Both the position numbers and the translations under genes were made by a program. 64,000 bases of DNA. Source: Limnobacter thiooxidans (GTDB lineage Bacteria; Pseudomonadota; Gammaproteobacteria; Burkholderiales; Burkholderiaceae_B). Under the pieces are notes generated by a model. The model saw only the letters and a list, made by a program, of their open reading frames with translations. It had not been told where the DNA came from and did no database searches. Location of the stretch: positions 992,001-1,056,000 of the forward strand of contig NZ_AP028947.1 of the NCBI RefSeq assembly GCF_036323495.1, written 5' to 3'. This document shows, in pieces, positions 12,714 through 21,487 of this stretch. The stretch's first letter is position 1. Each line of letters starts with the position of its first letter.

Positions 12714-12730
12714 TAATCAGGAATTCATAT

Positions 12731-14077
12731 ATGGCCGGGTCAACTAAAAACACCCCCTTTCGCAAACCCACTACCCGCCGCGACTCCAAGGTCGAGCGCC
12801 AGGGCGCACAGTCGCGCTACGGCTTGGTGAGCACGGTTGCACAGTTGATCGACTTGTTGGCCCAGTTTGAAGGCCCGGCAGACGCTGCAATTTCCCGCTT
12901 TTTCAAGGATCACCCGGAGTTGGGTGGGCGCGATCGCCCCATGGTGGCCGAGGCTGTGTACTGCTGGTTGCGCTACCGCTACCGTATTAACCACTTGGCG
13001 CAGGCTGGCGAAGGCCCCTCAGTGGTTCGCCAGGCCAAGCTGGCTTTGTTGTGGTCAGGTGCGCCCGAGCAGATCTGGTCCGCCGGCAAGCAGGCTGACA
13101 ACGAGTGGTTAAGCCGCGTAATCAATATTTCGGCCGATGATTTGGGTGTAGAGGCCCGAACCTGCCTGCCCGAGTGGTTTTACTTGAAGCTGGCCGAGCA
13201 GTTTGGCGAGTCACGCGCAGAATCGTTTTCACAGGCTGTACTGAGCGCAGCGCCACTTGACTTGCGGGTGAACACGGTGAAAGCCAGTACCACGGATTTG
13301 TTGGCGGCGCTTACCAATATGGGTATTCAAGTGAACCCGATCGAGGGCCTGCCCGAAGGCTTGCGCGCAGTGGGTAAGCCCATTGTGGGCAAAACCGAGG
13401 TGTTTCAGGAAGGCTACTTTGAAGTGCAGGATGCCGGTAGCCAGTGGGTTAGCCGCTTGGTGGCACCGCGCCGTGGCGACCTGGTGATCGATTTCTGTGC
13501 TGGCGCAGGTGGTAAAACGCTTGCAATTGGCGCTCAGATGAAGAACACCGGTCGCATCGTGGCGCTGGATACATCGGAGAAGCGCCTGGTGAAGTTCAAG
13601 CCCCGCGCAGCACGGTCGGGTCTGAGCAACTTCTACACCATGGTGATCAACGATGAGGCTGACCCACGCCTGAACAAGTATTTTGGCAAGGCCGACAGGG
13701 TTGTGACCGATGTGCCTTGCAGTGGCATGGGCACCTTGAGGCGTAACCCGGATCTTAAATTTAGACAGAGTTTGCAGAGTCTGGCAGAATTGACCGCGAA
13801 GCAAAAATCCATCATTGAGCATGCCGCTAAGTTGGTGAAACCCGATGGACGGCTTGTTTACATTACATGCAGTGTTCTTCGTGATGAGAATGAAGACATT
13901 GTTAATGCATTTCTGGAAAGCAACCCCGAATTCCGGCTTCGCCGCTGGACCGAGGTGCTTAACCCCGGAGAGCGGCCTGTGAAGGCAAACACGACCGATG
14001 ACATGCTTCGGTTGTGGCCAGAAGACGGTGAGTCGGATGGCTTTTTTGCAGCAGTGTTACAACGTTCCAAAGCCTGA
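12731..14077 (+). CDS. RsmB/NOP-family rRNA (cytosine-C5) methyltransferase
   Basis: Predicted SAM-dependent m5C methyltransferase acting on 16S rRNA. The 448-residue protein has an N-terminal NusB/RsmB-like helical region (about 30-150), then a Rossmann domain with SAM motif DFCAGAGGKTLAIG, motif IV DVPCSGMGTLRRNPDLKF and motif VI YITCSVLRDENEDIV. Both catalytic cysteines (PCSG and TCS) are present. The basic N-terminal tail (SSKVERQGAQSR type) is not in E. coli RsmB. The exact target base cannot be assigned from sequence, so no symbol is given. Confidence 0.88.
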   Translation: MAGSTKNTPFRKPTTRRDSKVERQGAQSRYGLVSTVAQLIDLLAQFEGPADAAISRFFKDHPELGGRDRPMVAEAVYCWLRYRYRINHLAQAGEGPSVVRQAKLALLWSGAPEQIWSAGKQADNEWLSRVINISADDLGVEARTCLPEWFYLKLAEQFGESRAESFSQAVLSAAPLDLRVNTVKASTTDLLAALTNMGIQVNPIEGLPEGLRAVGKPIVGKTEVFQEGYFEVQDAGSQWVSRLVAPRRGDLVIDFCAGAGGKTLAIGAQMKNTGRIVALDTSEKRLVKFKPRAARSGLSNFYTMVINDEADPRLNKYFGKADRVVTDVPCSGMGTLRRNPDLKFRQSLQSLAELTAKQKSIIEHAAKLVKPDGRLVYITCSVLRDENEDIVNAFLESNPEFRLRRWTEVLNPGERPVKANTTDDMLRLWPEDGESDGFFAAVLQRSKA

Positions 14078-14209
14078 ACTGAATATAAATTCCAAATGTG
14101 TTTCGGGTTTGAAAGTACACTTGTACACTGAAAATATGATACGGCTCCTTCAGAAGCAAGACGAGATGGCCGTAACCTTTGAAAGACGACCTGTTGAGAG
14201 TTTGTGAAT

Positions 14210-15403
14210 ATGATTGAATTTCTGACCTCGGGAATTACCGGTGCATCCGTGCTCCAGATGGTGATTTATACCCTGATCGTAACCCACATCACGATTGTGG
14301 CTGTAACCGTGTATTTGCACCGTTGCCAGGCCCACCGTGCTTTGGAAGTCCACCCTGCACTGGCGCATTTTTTCCGCGCCTGGCTGTGGCTGACCACCGG
14401 CATGAGCACGCGTGCATGGGCTGCGATTCACCGCAAGCACCACGCCAAGTGTGAAACACCCGATGACCCCCACAGCCCGCAAACCCGTGGTTTGAAAACT
14501 GTGTTCTGGCGCGGTGCCGAGTTGTATCGTGCCGAATCCAAGAACCAGGAAACACTGGCCAAATACAGCCATGGCACTCCCGCTGACTTCCTGGAGTTCC
14601 AGGTGTACGAGCGTTTCCCTTGGCAGGGTGTTGGTTTTACTCTGGTGCTGAGCTTTATTTTGTTTGGTTTCCCAGGCGTGAGCATTTGGGCCATCCAGAT
14701 GTTGTGGATTCCTGTTCTGGCCGCTGGTGTGATCAATGGTATCGGCCACTACTGGGGTTACCGCAACTTCGATTGCCCTGACGCAAGCCGTAACATCTCC
14801 CCATTCGGTATCCTGATCGGTGGTGAGGAGTTGCACAACAACCACCACACCCATGCCACCTCGGCCAAGCTGAGCAACAAGTGGTACGAGTTCGACATTG
14901 GCTGGATGTACATCAAGATTTTCAGTTTCCTCGGTTTGGCCAAGGTAAAGAAAGTGGCTGAATCGCCCAAGTTTTCATCGGAAAGCAAGCCGGTGCTGAA
15001 CCTGGCGACCGTTCAGGCGGTGGTGAACCACCGCTACGACGTGATGGCCCGTTACGCCAGTTCAATGCGCAAAGCCTTCCGCTCCGAAGCGGGTGCCTTG
15101 AAGCAGAAAGCTGCGAATGCACAAGAACGCAAAGTGCTGTCCAAAGGTACCAAGCTGTTGTCGATTGACGAAAGCAAGCTGTGCGACGTGCAGCGTGCCG
15201 AGTTGGCCCAGCTGTGTGCGCAGTCCAAGGTGATCAATACCCTGGTTGAAATGCGTGCTGAATTGCGTCAGATTTGGGAAAAAACCAATTTGAGCCGTGA
15301 GCAGATGCTTGTTCAGTTGCAAGCCTGGTGCGAGCGTGCTGAGCAAAGCGGCATTCGCTGGCTGGAAGAAATGTCAATCCGCATTCGTCGCTACGCGGCT
15401 TGA
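14210..15403 (+). CDS. Membrane fatty-acid (acyl-CoA type) desaturase
   Basis: Predicted di-iron desaturase introducing a double bond into fatty acyl chains in the inner membrane. The three histidine boxes are visible: HRCQAHRA, HRKHH and the C-terminal GGEELHNNHHTHATSA. Several hydrophobic segments lie before and between them. About 130 extra residues after the catalytic part are charged and helical, longer than the minimal family core. A GTG at 14204 could also start it; the ATG at 14210 is preferred. A terminator follows 27 bases after the stop. Substrate and regiospecificity are not readable, though a delta-9 activity is most likely. Confidence 0.85.
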   Translation: MIEFLTSGITGASVLQMVIYTLIVTHITIVAVTVYLHRCQAHRALEVHPALAHFFRAWLWLTTGMSTRAWAAIHRKHHAKCETPDDPHSPQTRGLKTVFWRGAELYRAESKNQETLAKYSHGTPADFLEFQVYERFPWQGVGFTLVLSFILFGFPGVSIWAIQMLWIPVLAAGVINGIGHYWGYRNFDCPDASRNISPFGILIGGEELHNNHHTHATSAKLSNKWYEFDIGWMYIKIFSFLGLAKVKKVAESPKFSSESKPVLNLATVQAVVNHRYDVMARYASSMRKAFRSEAGALKQKAANAQERKVLSKGTKLLSIDESKLCDVQRAELAQLCAQSKVINTLVEMRAELRQIWEKTNLSREQMLVQLQAWCERAEQSGIRWLEEMSIRIRRYAA

Positions 15404-15430
15404 TGCGCTGATCGTAGCTTAGGCTGAATG

Positions 15431-15465
15431 AAAAAACCGCTGGTTGCGATCAGCGGTTTTTTTTC
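15431..15465 (+). terminator. Terminator after the desaturase
   Basis: A stem of ACCGCTG and CAGCGGT type is followed by eight T residues. The same sequence, with compensatory changes, occurs at 26056-26090 at the start of another copy of the intergenic repeat. Confidence 0.85.
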
Positions 15466-15753
15466 GCCTTGCTTGTTCGGTGTTTGTTGCTACTCACCAG
15501 TGCTTTTGTTGCGCAGGCTTTGCTCGGTGTTCGTTGCTACTCATCTTGCCTTGGACAAGGCTTGTTTCCCGTCTTGTTGATTCTGGCTTAGGGTGTGCGA
15601 AACGCTTGCGCGTCTTCGCATCGATTGCTTGCGCAATCGCCCCGCGCTGCGAATCAGCCGGGAAGCCTTGCCCTGAATCGGCAAGATGATGCAGCAAACA
15701 AACACCTCACTGCCTGCGAACTTGCGCCGGTTAGAGCTCGTGACACAATCAAC

Positions 15754-15788
15754 GCCGCAAGCCGCAAGCCGCAAGCCGCAAGCCGGCG
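15754..15788. repeat. Heptanucleotide tandem repeat in copy A
   Basis: Four perfect GCCGCAA units (15754-15781) followed by a degenerate fifth. The corresponding places in copies B and C have only related, unexpanded sequence. Confidence 0.85.
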
Positions 15789-15837
15789 AGTTGCAGGTGC
15801 TGACCGTTCTGTTTGCGAAGGCAGCATTGCCCTCGCA

Positions 15838-15979
15838 CCGCCATTCAGGAAAGCCTGCCCGTTTTGAATTCGCACGCAACGTTCGGCGATCAGCCGACAC
15901 CGGGTTCGGCCATGTGTTTTGCCGAACCAAGGTGAGTCAGTGTGACGTTCAAAAAAGGGATCAACAGGCTTTCTGGCGG
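15838..15979. repeat. Palindromic module of about 141 bp, in copy A
   Basis: Outer arms begin CCGCCA and end TGGCGG, continue with AAAGCCTG pairing CAGGCTTT, then CCCGTTTTGAA pairing an imperfect complement. Inside are two hairpins: TCGGC with GCCGA, and GGTTCGGC with GCCGAACC. The same architecture is found at 26406-26545 and 27121-27261. Confidence 0.8.
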
Positions 15980-15988
15980 AAGTAGGGC

Positions 15989-16080
15989 ATGCGCCTGAGT
16001 AAACAGAGAGCGACATGCGCCCTGAAAACGACGGAGCGGTATGCGCCGTGAAGACGACTGAGGGGTATGCGCTTCGCAAG
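15989..16080. repeat. Short tandem array with 26-bp period
   Basis: Four units start with ATGCGC at 15989, 16015, 16041 and 16067, exactly 26 bp apart. The remainder of each unit is purine-rich and degenerate. Confidence 0.75.
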
Positions 16081-16103
16081 AACTCTGATGGAATGGAGGC
16101 AAC

Positions 16104-16136
16104 AAAAAACCCGCTCTGAATTTCAGTAGCGGGTTT
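16104..16136 (-). terminator. Terminator of the rpmB-rpmG operon
   Basis: Stem AACCCGCT/AGCGGGTT with a 12-base loop; read on the minus strand it ends in a run of six T residues, 27 bases after the rpmG stop. Confidence 0.85.
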
Positions 16137-16162
16137 CTGTAGAAACAGTGAAGGTAATCGAA

Positions 16163-16330
16163 TTACTTCAGCTTGGTTTCTTTGTATGACACATGCTTAC
16201 GAACCACTGGATCGTATTTCATGATTTCAATTTTCTCGGGCTTCGTACGCTTGTTCTTGGTCGTGGTGTAGAAGTGACCAGTACCTGCAGAAGATTCGAG
16301 TTTGATTTTTTCGCGACCGCCTTTAGCCAT
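16163..16330 (-). CDS. rpmG: 50S ribosomal protein L33
   Basis: Small 55-residue protein starting [16 protein letters not shown], with the conserved FYTTTKNKR stretch and C-terminal [18 protein letters not shown]. This is the zinc-free form, lacking the CxxC pairs. It lies 13 bases after rpmB, the standard rpmB-rpmG operon, and an operon terminator follows. Confidence 0.95.
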   Translation of the reverse strand: MAKGGREKIKLESSAGTGHFYTTTKNKRTKPEKIEIMKYDPVVRKHVSYKETKLK

Positions 16331-16343
16331 GATTTACTCCTGC

Positions 16344-16577
16344 TTAGATTTCGCCACGTGCACGAAGATCAGCCAAAACGGAGTCGATGCCGTTTTTGTC
16401 GATCGTGCGCAGTGCGTTGTTTGTTAGACGCAGGCGAACCCAGCGGTTTTCGCTTTCAACCCAGAACTTGCGTGACTGCAAGTTAGGCAGGAAACGACGT
16501 TTTGTTTTGTTGTTGGCGTGGGAAACTTTGTTTCCGACCATCGGGCGCTTACCCGTTACTTGACATACGCGAGCCAT
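16344..16577 (-). CDS. rpmB: 50S ribosomal protein L28
   Basis: Ribosomal protein of 77 residues beginning [29 protein letters not shown], with the [16 protein letters not shown] core and the RTIDKNGID segment typical of proteobacterial L28. First gene of rpmB-rpmG. Length and sequence are fully standard. Confidence 0.97.
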   Translation of the reverse strand: MARVCQVTGKRPMVGNKVSHANNKTKRRFLPNLQSRKFWVESENRWVRLRLTNNALRTIDKNGIDSVLADLRARGEI

Positions 16578-16712
16578 GATGACCCCAAAAAATTCAGCAA
16601 ATTAGTGTATCTGCAAAATCACACGGCGAAAATGGAAAAGCCATGGATTTGCGGCGAAGTCCAAGATTGTAACCAATTGGGAAACTTTTGCCCAGCCCTT
16701 TTTGTTAAAAAG

Positions 16713-16773
16713 ATCAAAAAGGTGGGCAATTGTTCGATCTTCGGGAAAAAATCAAAAAGGTGGGCGGTTGTTC
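16713..16773. repeat. Direct repeat at the radC 3' end
   Basis: A 23-bp segment (ATCAAAAAGGTGGGC then TTGTTC) at 16751-16773 covers the last codons and stop of radC and is repeated with two changes at 16713-16735, 38 bp downstream in radC orientation. Confidence 0.7.
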
Positions 16774-17438
16774 ATTCGATAAGAGTAACCGGTGCTGGGA
16801 CCCACTACCAAATGGTCTACCAATTCTATATCAACCAGTGCCAGGGCTGAGTGCAATTCGCGGGTGAGCCGATCGTCTGCGCTGCTGGGCGTGCAACAGT
16901 TACTGGGGTGGTTGTGGGCCACCATGATGCGCGGGGCATTGGTATGAATGGCGAATTTCAATACTTCCCGTGGAAAAACAGCGGTTTTGTTCACTGTGCC
17001 GCTGGACAGTATCTTGTGATCCAGTACTTTTAATTGGCTGTCCAGCGCAATGGCCATGAAGTTTTCAATGTCGCTCAACCCAATTTGGGCGCGCACAAAC
17101 TGTTCAAACCGCTCCGGGGAAGCAAGCAGGTTGGTCGATGGGTCTTGCAGTTCATGGCTCAGGCAGCGCTTGGCCATTTCCAGGCAGGCACGCAATTGGG
17201 CATACTTGGCTTCGCCAAGGCCGCGGACTTGAACCCAGTCTGTCAGCGACACCCTGTTCAAATTTTGCAGGCCGCCAAATTGGGCGATCATTTCACGGGC
17301 CAGGTCAACCGCACTTTTTCCTGGCAAGCCGGTGCGCAGGAAAATCGCCAACAGTTCAGCGTCGGAAAGGGCTTGTGCGCCTTGTTTGATCAAACGCTCA
17401 CGGGGGCGATCGTGTTTGGGCCAGCTTTGAATACTCAT
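16752..17438 (-). CDS. radC: RadC-family JAMM/MPN domain protein
   Basis: The 228-residue protein has an N-terminal HhH-type UPF0758 region (DRPRERLIKQGAQALSDAELLAIFLRTG) and a C-terminal JAMM metal-binding domain with the motif AHNHPSNCCTPSSADDRLT (HxHPS...S..D). The family's role in DNA repair is doubtful; the biochemical function is unknown. The frame extends upstream to 17630, but the ATG at 17438 (MSIQSWPKHDRPRERL) matches the family start. The C-terminus ends in a short NNRPPF tail whose DNA is duplicated just downstream. Confidence 0.92.
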   Translation of the reverse strand: MSIQSWPKHDRPRERLIKQGAQALSDAELLAIFLRTGLPGKSAVDLAREMIAQFGGLQNLNRVSLTDWVQVRGLGEAKYAQLRACLEMAKRCLSHELQDPSTNLLASPERFEQFVRAQIGLSDIENFMAIALDSQLKVLDHKILSSGTVNKTAVFPREVLKFAIHTNAPRIMVAHNHPSNCCTPSSADDRLTRELHSALALVDIELVDHLVVGPSTGYSYRMNNRPPF

Positions 17439-17575
17439 TGATGAAACCTGAAAAGCATTTAGGTGGCATGGGCCTGCACCACAGTTCCGTTGTACCGACA
17501 GGCTGCCGTCGACTGCCGGGAGGTATTCAAAGGCGTAGAATAGAGGCGTTTTTGAAATGATTTCAGGATGTTGAC

Positions 17576-18040
17576 ATGACCGACGCAGTACAGCCCAAAC
17601 CCGTGGTGAACGAATCTTCTTTTGTGACACTGCATTACCGCATTCGCCTGGCCGACAGCCAGCAGGTGATTGTGTCTACCTTTGAAGACAAGCCCGCCAC
17701 TTTGTCAATTGGTGCCGGGCAGTTGGCCGAGGGCCTTGAACGTTGCCTGTATGGAATGCAGGCAGGCCAGCGTGACACTTTCACTTTGCCTGCCGGCAGT
17801 GGTTATGGTGACATCAACCCGGATTTGTATCGCCCAGTGACCAAGGCCCTGTTGTCGAAGTATGCCGAGGAAGGCACGACCTTCGAGCCGGGCGAGTTCG
17901 TGCATTTTCCCGCACCCGATGGCGGCCAGTTTGCAGGCACCGTGGTCGAAGAGCGTGAAGACGATATTTTGTTTGACTTTAACCACCCCTTGGCCGGCAA
18001 GGCGCTGACTTTTGAAGTGCAGTTGATTGGGGTGTTGTGA
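17576..18040 (+). CDS. fkpB: FKBP-type peptidyl-prolyl isomerase, SlpA-like
   Basis: Predicted prolyl isomerase/chaperone of 154 residues with the FKBP core [52 protein letters not shown] and an inserted IF domain, as in SlpA/FkpB. No signal peptide, so it is cytosolic. It ends seven bases before the ispH start, the fkpB-ispH linkage seen across proteobacteria. Confidence 0.93.
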   Translation: MTDAVQPKPVVNESSFVTLHYRIRLADSQQVIVSTFEDKPATLSIGAGQLAEGLERCLYGMQAGQRDTFTLPAGSGYGDINPDLYRPVTKALLSKYAEEGTTFEPGEFVHFPAPDGGQFAGTVVEEREDDILFDFNHPLAGKALTFEVQLIGVL

Positions 18041-18047
18041 GGTGAGT

Positions 18048-18983
18048 ATGGAAATCAGCCTGGCCCAGCCGCGCGGTTTTTGCGCCGGCGTTGACCGTGC
18101 CATTGAAATTGTGGAACGTGCTTTGCAGCAGTTTGGTGCGCCCATTTATGTGAAGCATGAAATTGTTCACAACAAGACGGTGGTGGAAGACCTGCGCAAC
18201 AAGGGCGCGATTTTTGTCGATGAGCTGGAAGACGTCCCCACCGGTTCTACCGTGGTGTTTTCAGCGCATGGCGTGTCGCAGGACGTGCGCGTGCAAGCCG
18301 AGGGCCTTGGCTTGAAAGTGTTTGACGCCACCTGCCCATTGGTGACCAAGGTGCACGTGGAAGTGAGCAAAATGCGTGCACAGGGCTGCGAGATCATCAT
18401 GATTGGTCACGAAGGTCACCCCGAAGTGGAAGGCACCATGGGTCAGGTCAAGGACGGCATTTACCTGGTGGAAACTGAAGAAGATGTGAATAAGCTTCAC
18501 ATTGCAGAAGGCACACAGCTGGCTTTTGTGACGCAGACTACCCTGAGTGTGGACGACGCGTCTCGTGTAATCGCTGCGTTGAAAGCAAAGTTTCCCGACA
18601 TTCGCGAACCCAAGAAAGCTGACATTTGTTATGCCACCCAGAACCGGCAGGATGCAGTGAAGTTCATGGCTCGCCAGGTGGACTTGGTACTGGTGGTGGG
18701 CAGCCCAAGCAGCTCGAATTCCAACCGCTTGCGCGAGGTGGCTGAAAAGCTCGGCGTGCCGGCCAAATTGATCGAGAACGCGGACAGCCTGGAGAAGGGC
18801 TGGTTTGACAATGTGAAGCACATCGGGCTTACTGCTGGCGCATCTGCGCCCGAACATTTAGTGCAAGGTGTGGTGAAACGCCTGAAAGAGTGGGGCGCCT
18901 TGTCGGTGCGTAATCTGGAAGGTGTCGAGGAAAACATTGCGTTTCCAATGCCCAAGGGTTTGAACCCCAGGGCCGGTGCGTAA
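18048..18983 (+). CDS. ispH: 4-hydroxy-3-methylbut-2-enyl diphosphate reductase
   Basis: Last step of the MEP isoprenoid pathway, reducing HMBPP to IPP and DMAPP with a [4Fe-4S] cluster. The 311-residue protein has the three cluster cysteines in [22 protein letters not shown] and ICYATQNRQ, plus the active-site TQTTLS and SSSNSNRL segments. The ATG at 18048 is preceded by GAGGTGAG, which also contains the fkpB stop, so the genes are coupled. Confidence 0.97.
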   Translation: MEISLAQPRGFCAGVDRAIEIVERALQQFGAPIYVKHEIVHNKTVVEDLRNKGAIFVDELEDVPTGSTVVFSAHGVSQDVRVQAEGLGLKVFDATCPLVTKVHVEVSKMRAQGCEIIMIGHEGHPEVEGTMGQVKDGIYLVETEEDVNKLHIAEGTQLAFVTQTTLSVDDASRVIAALKAKFPDIREPKKADICYATQNRQDAVKFMARQVDLVLVVGSPSSSNSNRLREVAEKLGVPAKLIENADSLEKGWFDNVKHIGLTAGASAPEHLVQGVVKRLKEWGALSVRNLEGVEENIAFPMPKGLNPRAGA

Positions 18984-19021
18984 CAGGCGCTTGTCCTCAA
19001 TCCACTGGTTTTGATGCGGTT

Positions 19022-20317
19022 TTAAGACGCTAGTTTCGGGGTGGCCAGTACCTGGTCCACCCTGTTTCTATCCACATCCACCACTTCAAAGCGCCAGTCG
19101 TTCCAGTCAAATTTTTCCGTTTTTTTCGGAATCCGGCCCAGCGAGGCCAGCACGAAACCACCCACGGTGTGAAAGTTGCCCAAGGCCTCTTGTGGCAAAT
19201 CGCGAATGCCGAGCTTGATTTTCATTTCGTCGATGGGCAACAGCCCGTCCAACAGCCAGGATCCGTCCTCGCGGCGCACGGCCAGTGATTCTTCGGGCGT
19301 GTCCATCATGGGCATCATGTCGCCCACCACGCTGGAAAGCACGTCATCAATGGTGACAATACCTTCGGTCATGCCAAATTCGCTCACTACAAACGCGAAG
19401 GTTTTTTTCTGTTGCCGAAATGTTCGCAGCAAATCAACCAGCGTGAGCGATGCGGGCACAAACAGGGCGTTTTGAAGCGGAATTTCGGCGAAATCAATGT
19501 CGCCTTCCATGGCGGCCTGCAAGATGTCATGGCTTTCTGCCACCCCGATGACCTGTTGCAAACTGCCTTTGCAGATGGGCAGCATGGAATGGGGTGCTTC
19601 GCGAAGCAGGCGCAGGTTGTCTTCACGGGGGGCGTTCAAGTCGAGGTAAGCAATGTCGCTGACCGGTGTCATGACCGAAGCCAGTCGGCGGTCTTCAAGG
19701 CGCAGCACGTTGCTCATCAGGTGGCGTTCTTCAGGTGCCAGCATGCCGGTTTTGGCGCCTTCATCAAGGAAAGCCTGAATCTCTTCAATGGTGCTGACCG
19801 CAGGGGCCGCCTTGAACGGGATGAAGCTGAGAACCAGGTCGGAACCCTTGGACAGCAAGGCGATGGCGGGGCTGAGCACTTTCAGGAAAATTGACATGAA
19901 GGGTGCACAGAAGGCCGCCACCACTTCCGGGTTGGCGATGGCCAGCCGCTTGGGCACGATTTCACCGAAAATGATGGAAAAGCCAGTGACCAGTGCAATG
20001 GTGACCGCAAATGAAATCGTGTCGGCCCAGTCGGTTAGGGTCGGAAAATACAGGTCGATGTAATGTTGGAAAGTCGCTGTGAGGGCAGACTCACCATAAA
20101 TACCCATTAGTAGGGCGGCTGCTGTAATGCCGGTTTGGGTGGCGGCCAGCAGGCGGCTGGGGTTGCCCATGATATCCAAGGCGATGCCAGCTTTGTGGTT
20201 ACCTGCATCGGCCATGGCTTGCAATTTGGAGCGGCGGCTGGAGGCCAAGGCCATTTCCGAAAGTGCGAAAAAGCCGGAAACCAAAATCAGTAGGACCAAA
20301 ATCCAGAAGGCATTCAT
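19022..20317 (-). CDS. CNNM/CorC-type membrane protein (DUF21-CBS-CorC_HlyC)
   Basis: The 431-residue protein has an N-terminal DUF21/CNNM membrane domain with about four helices (to about 190), a CBS pair (about 205-330, VMTPVSDIAYLDLN) and a C-terminal CorC_HlyC domain (EDGSWLLDGLLPIDEMKIKLG). The family is often annotated as hemolysin-like, but members are linked to divalent cation (Mg/Co) efflux or homeostasis. It converges on ispH. Function is inferred from the domain set only. Confidence 0.88.
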   Translation of the reverse strand: MNAFWILVLLILVSGFFALSEMALASSRRSKLQAMADAGNHKAGIALDIMGNPSRLLAATQTGITAAALLMGIYGESALTATFQHYIDLYFPTLTDWADTISFAVTIALVTGFSIIFGEIVPKRLAIANPEVVAAFCAPFMSIFLKVLSPAIALLSKGSDLVLSFIPFKAAPAVSTIEEIQAFLDEGAKTGMLAPEERHLMSNVLRLEDRRLASVMTPVSDIAYLDLNAPREDNLRLLREAPHSMLPICKGSLQQVIGVAESHDILQAAMEGDIDFAEIPLQNALFVPASLTLVDLLRTFRQQKKTFAFVVSEFGMTEGIVTIDDVLSSVVGDMMPMMDTPEESLAVRREDGSWLLDGLLPIDEMKIKLGIRDLPQEALGNFHTVGGFVLASLGRIPKKTEKFDWNDWRFEVVDVDRNRVDQVLATPKLAS

Positions 20318-20476
20318 GTTGACTGTTCTTTTATTGAAGTGCGGGGCCAGATGGCGTGGTGTTCAGTTTACCAAAGGCGTGCCTGTTTGGGTTTTTCGCC
20401 GAATTGGGCCGATTGGGCAAAGCGGTGGCCTCGGTTACAATAAGAGGCTACGCGAACACTAATTGAAAGAATTGCC

Positions 20477-21481
20477 ATGTCGATGACCGAAGCTTCTATT
20501 CCCGGAACTGATCAAATCGTGGTTGCGGCCCTGTACAAGTTTGTCAGCTTGCCCGATTTCGAGGAACTGAAACCGCAACTGGAAGAACTGTGTAACCAGA
20601 ACAGCGTGCTGGGCACCTTGTTGCTGGCCACGGAAGGAATTAACGGCACGGTCAGTGCGCCGCGCGCGGGCATCGTGGCCTTGATGAATTTTTTGTGGGC
20701 TGATTCGCGGTTTGCGGATCTTGCACCCAAGTATTCCATCGCGCCCGATCAGGCATTCACACGCATGAAAGTGAAGTTGAAGCGGGAAATTGTGACCATG
20801 GGCAAAGACGGGATTGATCCCAACCGCCTGGTGGGTCGATATGTAAAACCTGCCGACTGGAACGCCTTGATTCAGGACCCGGACACCTTGGTGATCGACA
20901 CACGCAACAGCTATGAATATGCCATCGGTACGTTCGAAGGGGCGCTTGATCCTGCCACTGATACCTTCAGACAGTTTCCGGAATGGATCGAGAAAAACCT
21001 CAAAAGTCTGCCAGCTGAAAAACGTCCCAAGAAAATTGCGATGTTTTGCACGGGGGGCATTCGCTGTGAAAAATCCACGGCCTACATGCTGGAGCAGGGA
21101 TTTGACGAGGTCTATCACCTTGAGGGCGGTATCCTGAAGTACCTGGAGGAAGTGCCCCAGGAACAAAGCATGTGGAAAGGCGAATGTTTCGTGTTTGACC
21201 AGCGCGTGTCCGTGACCCATGGTTTGCAGATTGGCACCTATGAACTTTGCCATGCATGCCGTATGCCGATTACTGAAGAAGAAAAGCAAAGCGACAAGTA
21301 CATCCAGGGCGTGGGTTGTCCGCATTGCTACGATTCGTTGACTGAAGACCAAAAAAGCCGTTTCGGTGAACGCCAGAAGCAGATTCAGTTGGCGAAAATG
21401 CGCAATGAAAAGCACATCGGCCGCAAGATGCCGCCCAAGGAAGTTGGAATTGAGGCGGATGCTTCCCGGCTGGCGGAGTAA
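20477..21481 (+). CDS. trhO: Rhodanese-family tRNA uridine(34) hydroxylase
   Basis: The 334-residue protein matches the YceA/TrhO family, which makes 5-hydroxyuridine at tRNA position 34. It has an N-terminal acylphosphatase-like domain ([19 protein letters not shown]...[10 protein letters not shown]), a rhodanese domain with active loop CTGGIRC at 191-197, and a cysteine-containing C-terminal region (CHACRMPI...GCPHCYD) that may bind metal. An ATG at 20477 or 20483 could start it. Confidence 0.92.
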   Translation: MSMTEASIPGTDQIVVAALYKFVSLPDFEELKPQLEELCNQNSVLGTLLLATEGINGTVSAPRAGIVALMNFLWADSRFADLAPKYSIAPDQAFTRMKVKLKREIVTMGKDGIDPNRLVGRYVKPADWNALIQDPDTLVIDTRNSYEYAIGTFEGALDPATDTFRQFPEWIEKNLKSLPAEKRPKKIAMFCTGGIRCEKSTAYMLEQGFDEVYHLEGGILKYLEEVPQEQSMWKGECFVFDQRVSVTHGLQIGTYELCHACRMPITEEEKQSDKYIQGVGCPHCYDSLTEDQKSRFGERQKQIQLAKMRNEKHIGRKMPPKEVGIEADASRLAE

Positions 21482-21487
21482 TTGTCA

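Larger units (their letters stand above)
15466..16080. repeat. Long intergenic repeat, copy A
   Basis: Non-coding stretch of about 615 bases, closely related to 51250-51777 and more distantly to 26091-26640. In order: two diverged units of about 48 bp (TTCGGTGTTTGTTGCTACTCA type, at about 15475 and 15523); hairpins at 15596-15620 and 15622-15639; a conserved block to about 15730; a GCCGCAA heptamer run; the 142-bp palindromic module at 15838-15979; and four ATGCGC-led units starting at 15989, 16015, 16041 and 16067. Open frames exist on both strands but match no family; base changes between copies preserve hairpins rather than codons. No transposase is present. Confidence 0.8.

Noticed and set aside
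15444..16079. Open frames of 80-140 codons in repeat copy A, with similar translations in copies B and C
   Set aside because: A shared frame (for example SHRLLAQSPRAANQ) is open in all copies, but frames are open on both strands, ends differ, no ribosome-binding sites are seen, and substitutions follow hairpin pairing. Treated as non-coding, although a small protein cannot be fully excluded.
15989..16080. CRISPR array
   Set aside because: The conserved core of each unit is only about seven bases, there are no spacer-like unique segments of fixed length between long identical repeats, and no cas genes occur.
20459..21415. Long minus-strand open frame opposite trhO
   Set aside because: It lies entirely antisense to a well-supported TrhO gene and has no recognisable domain.
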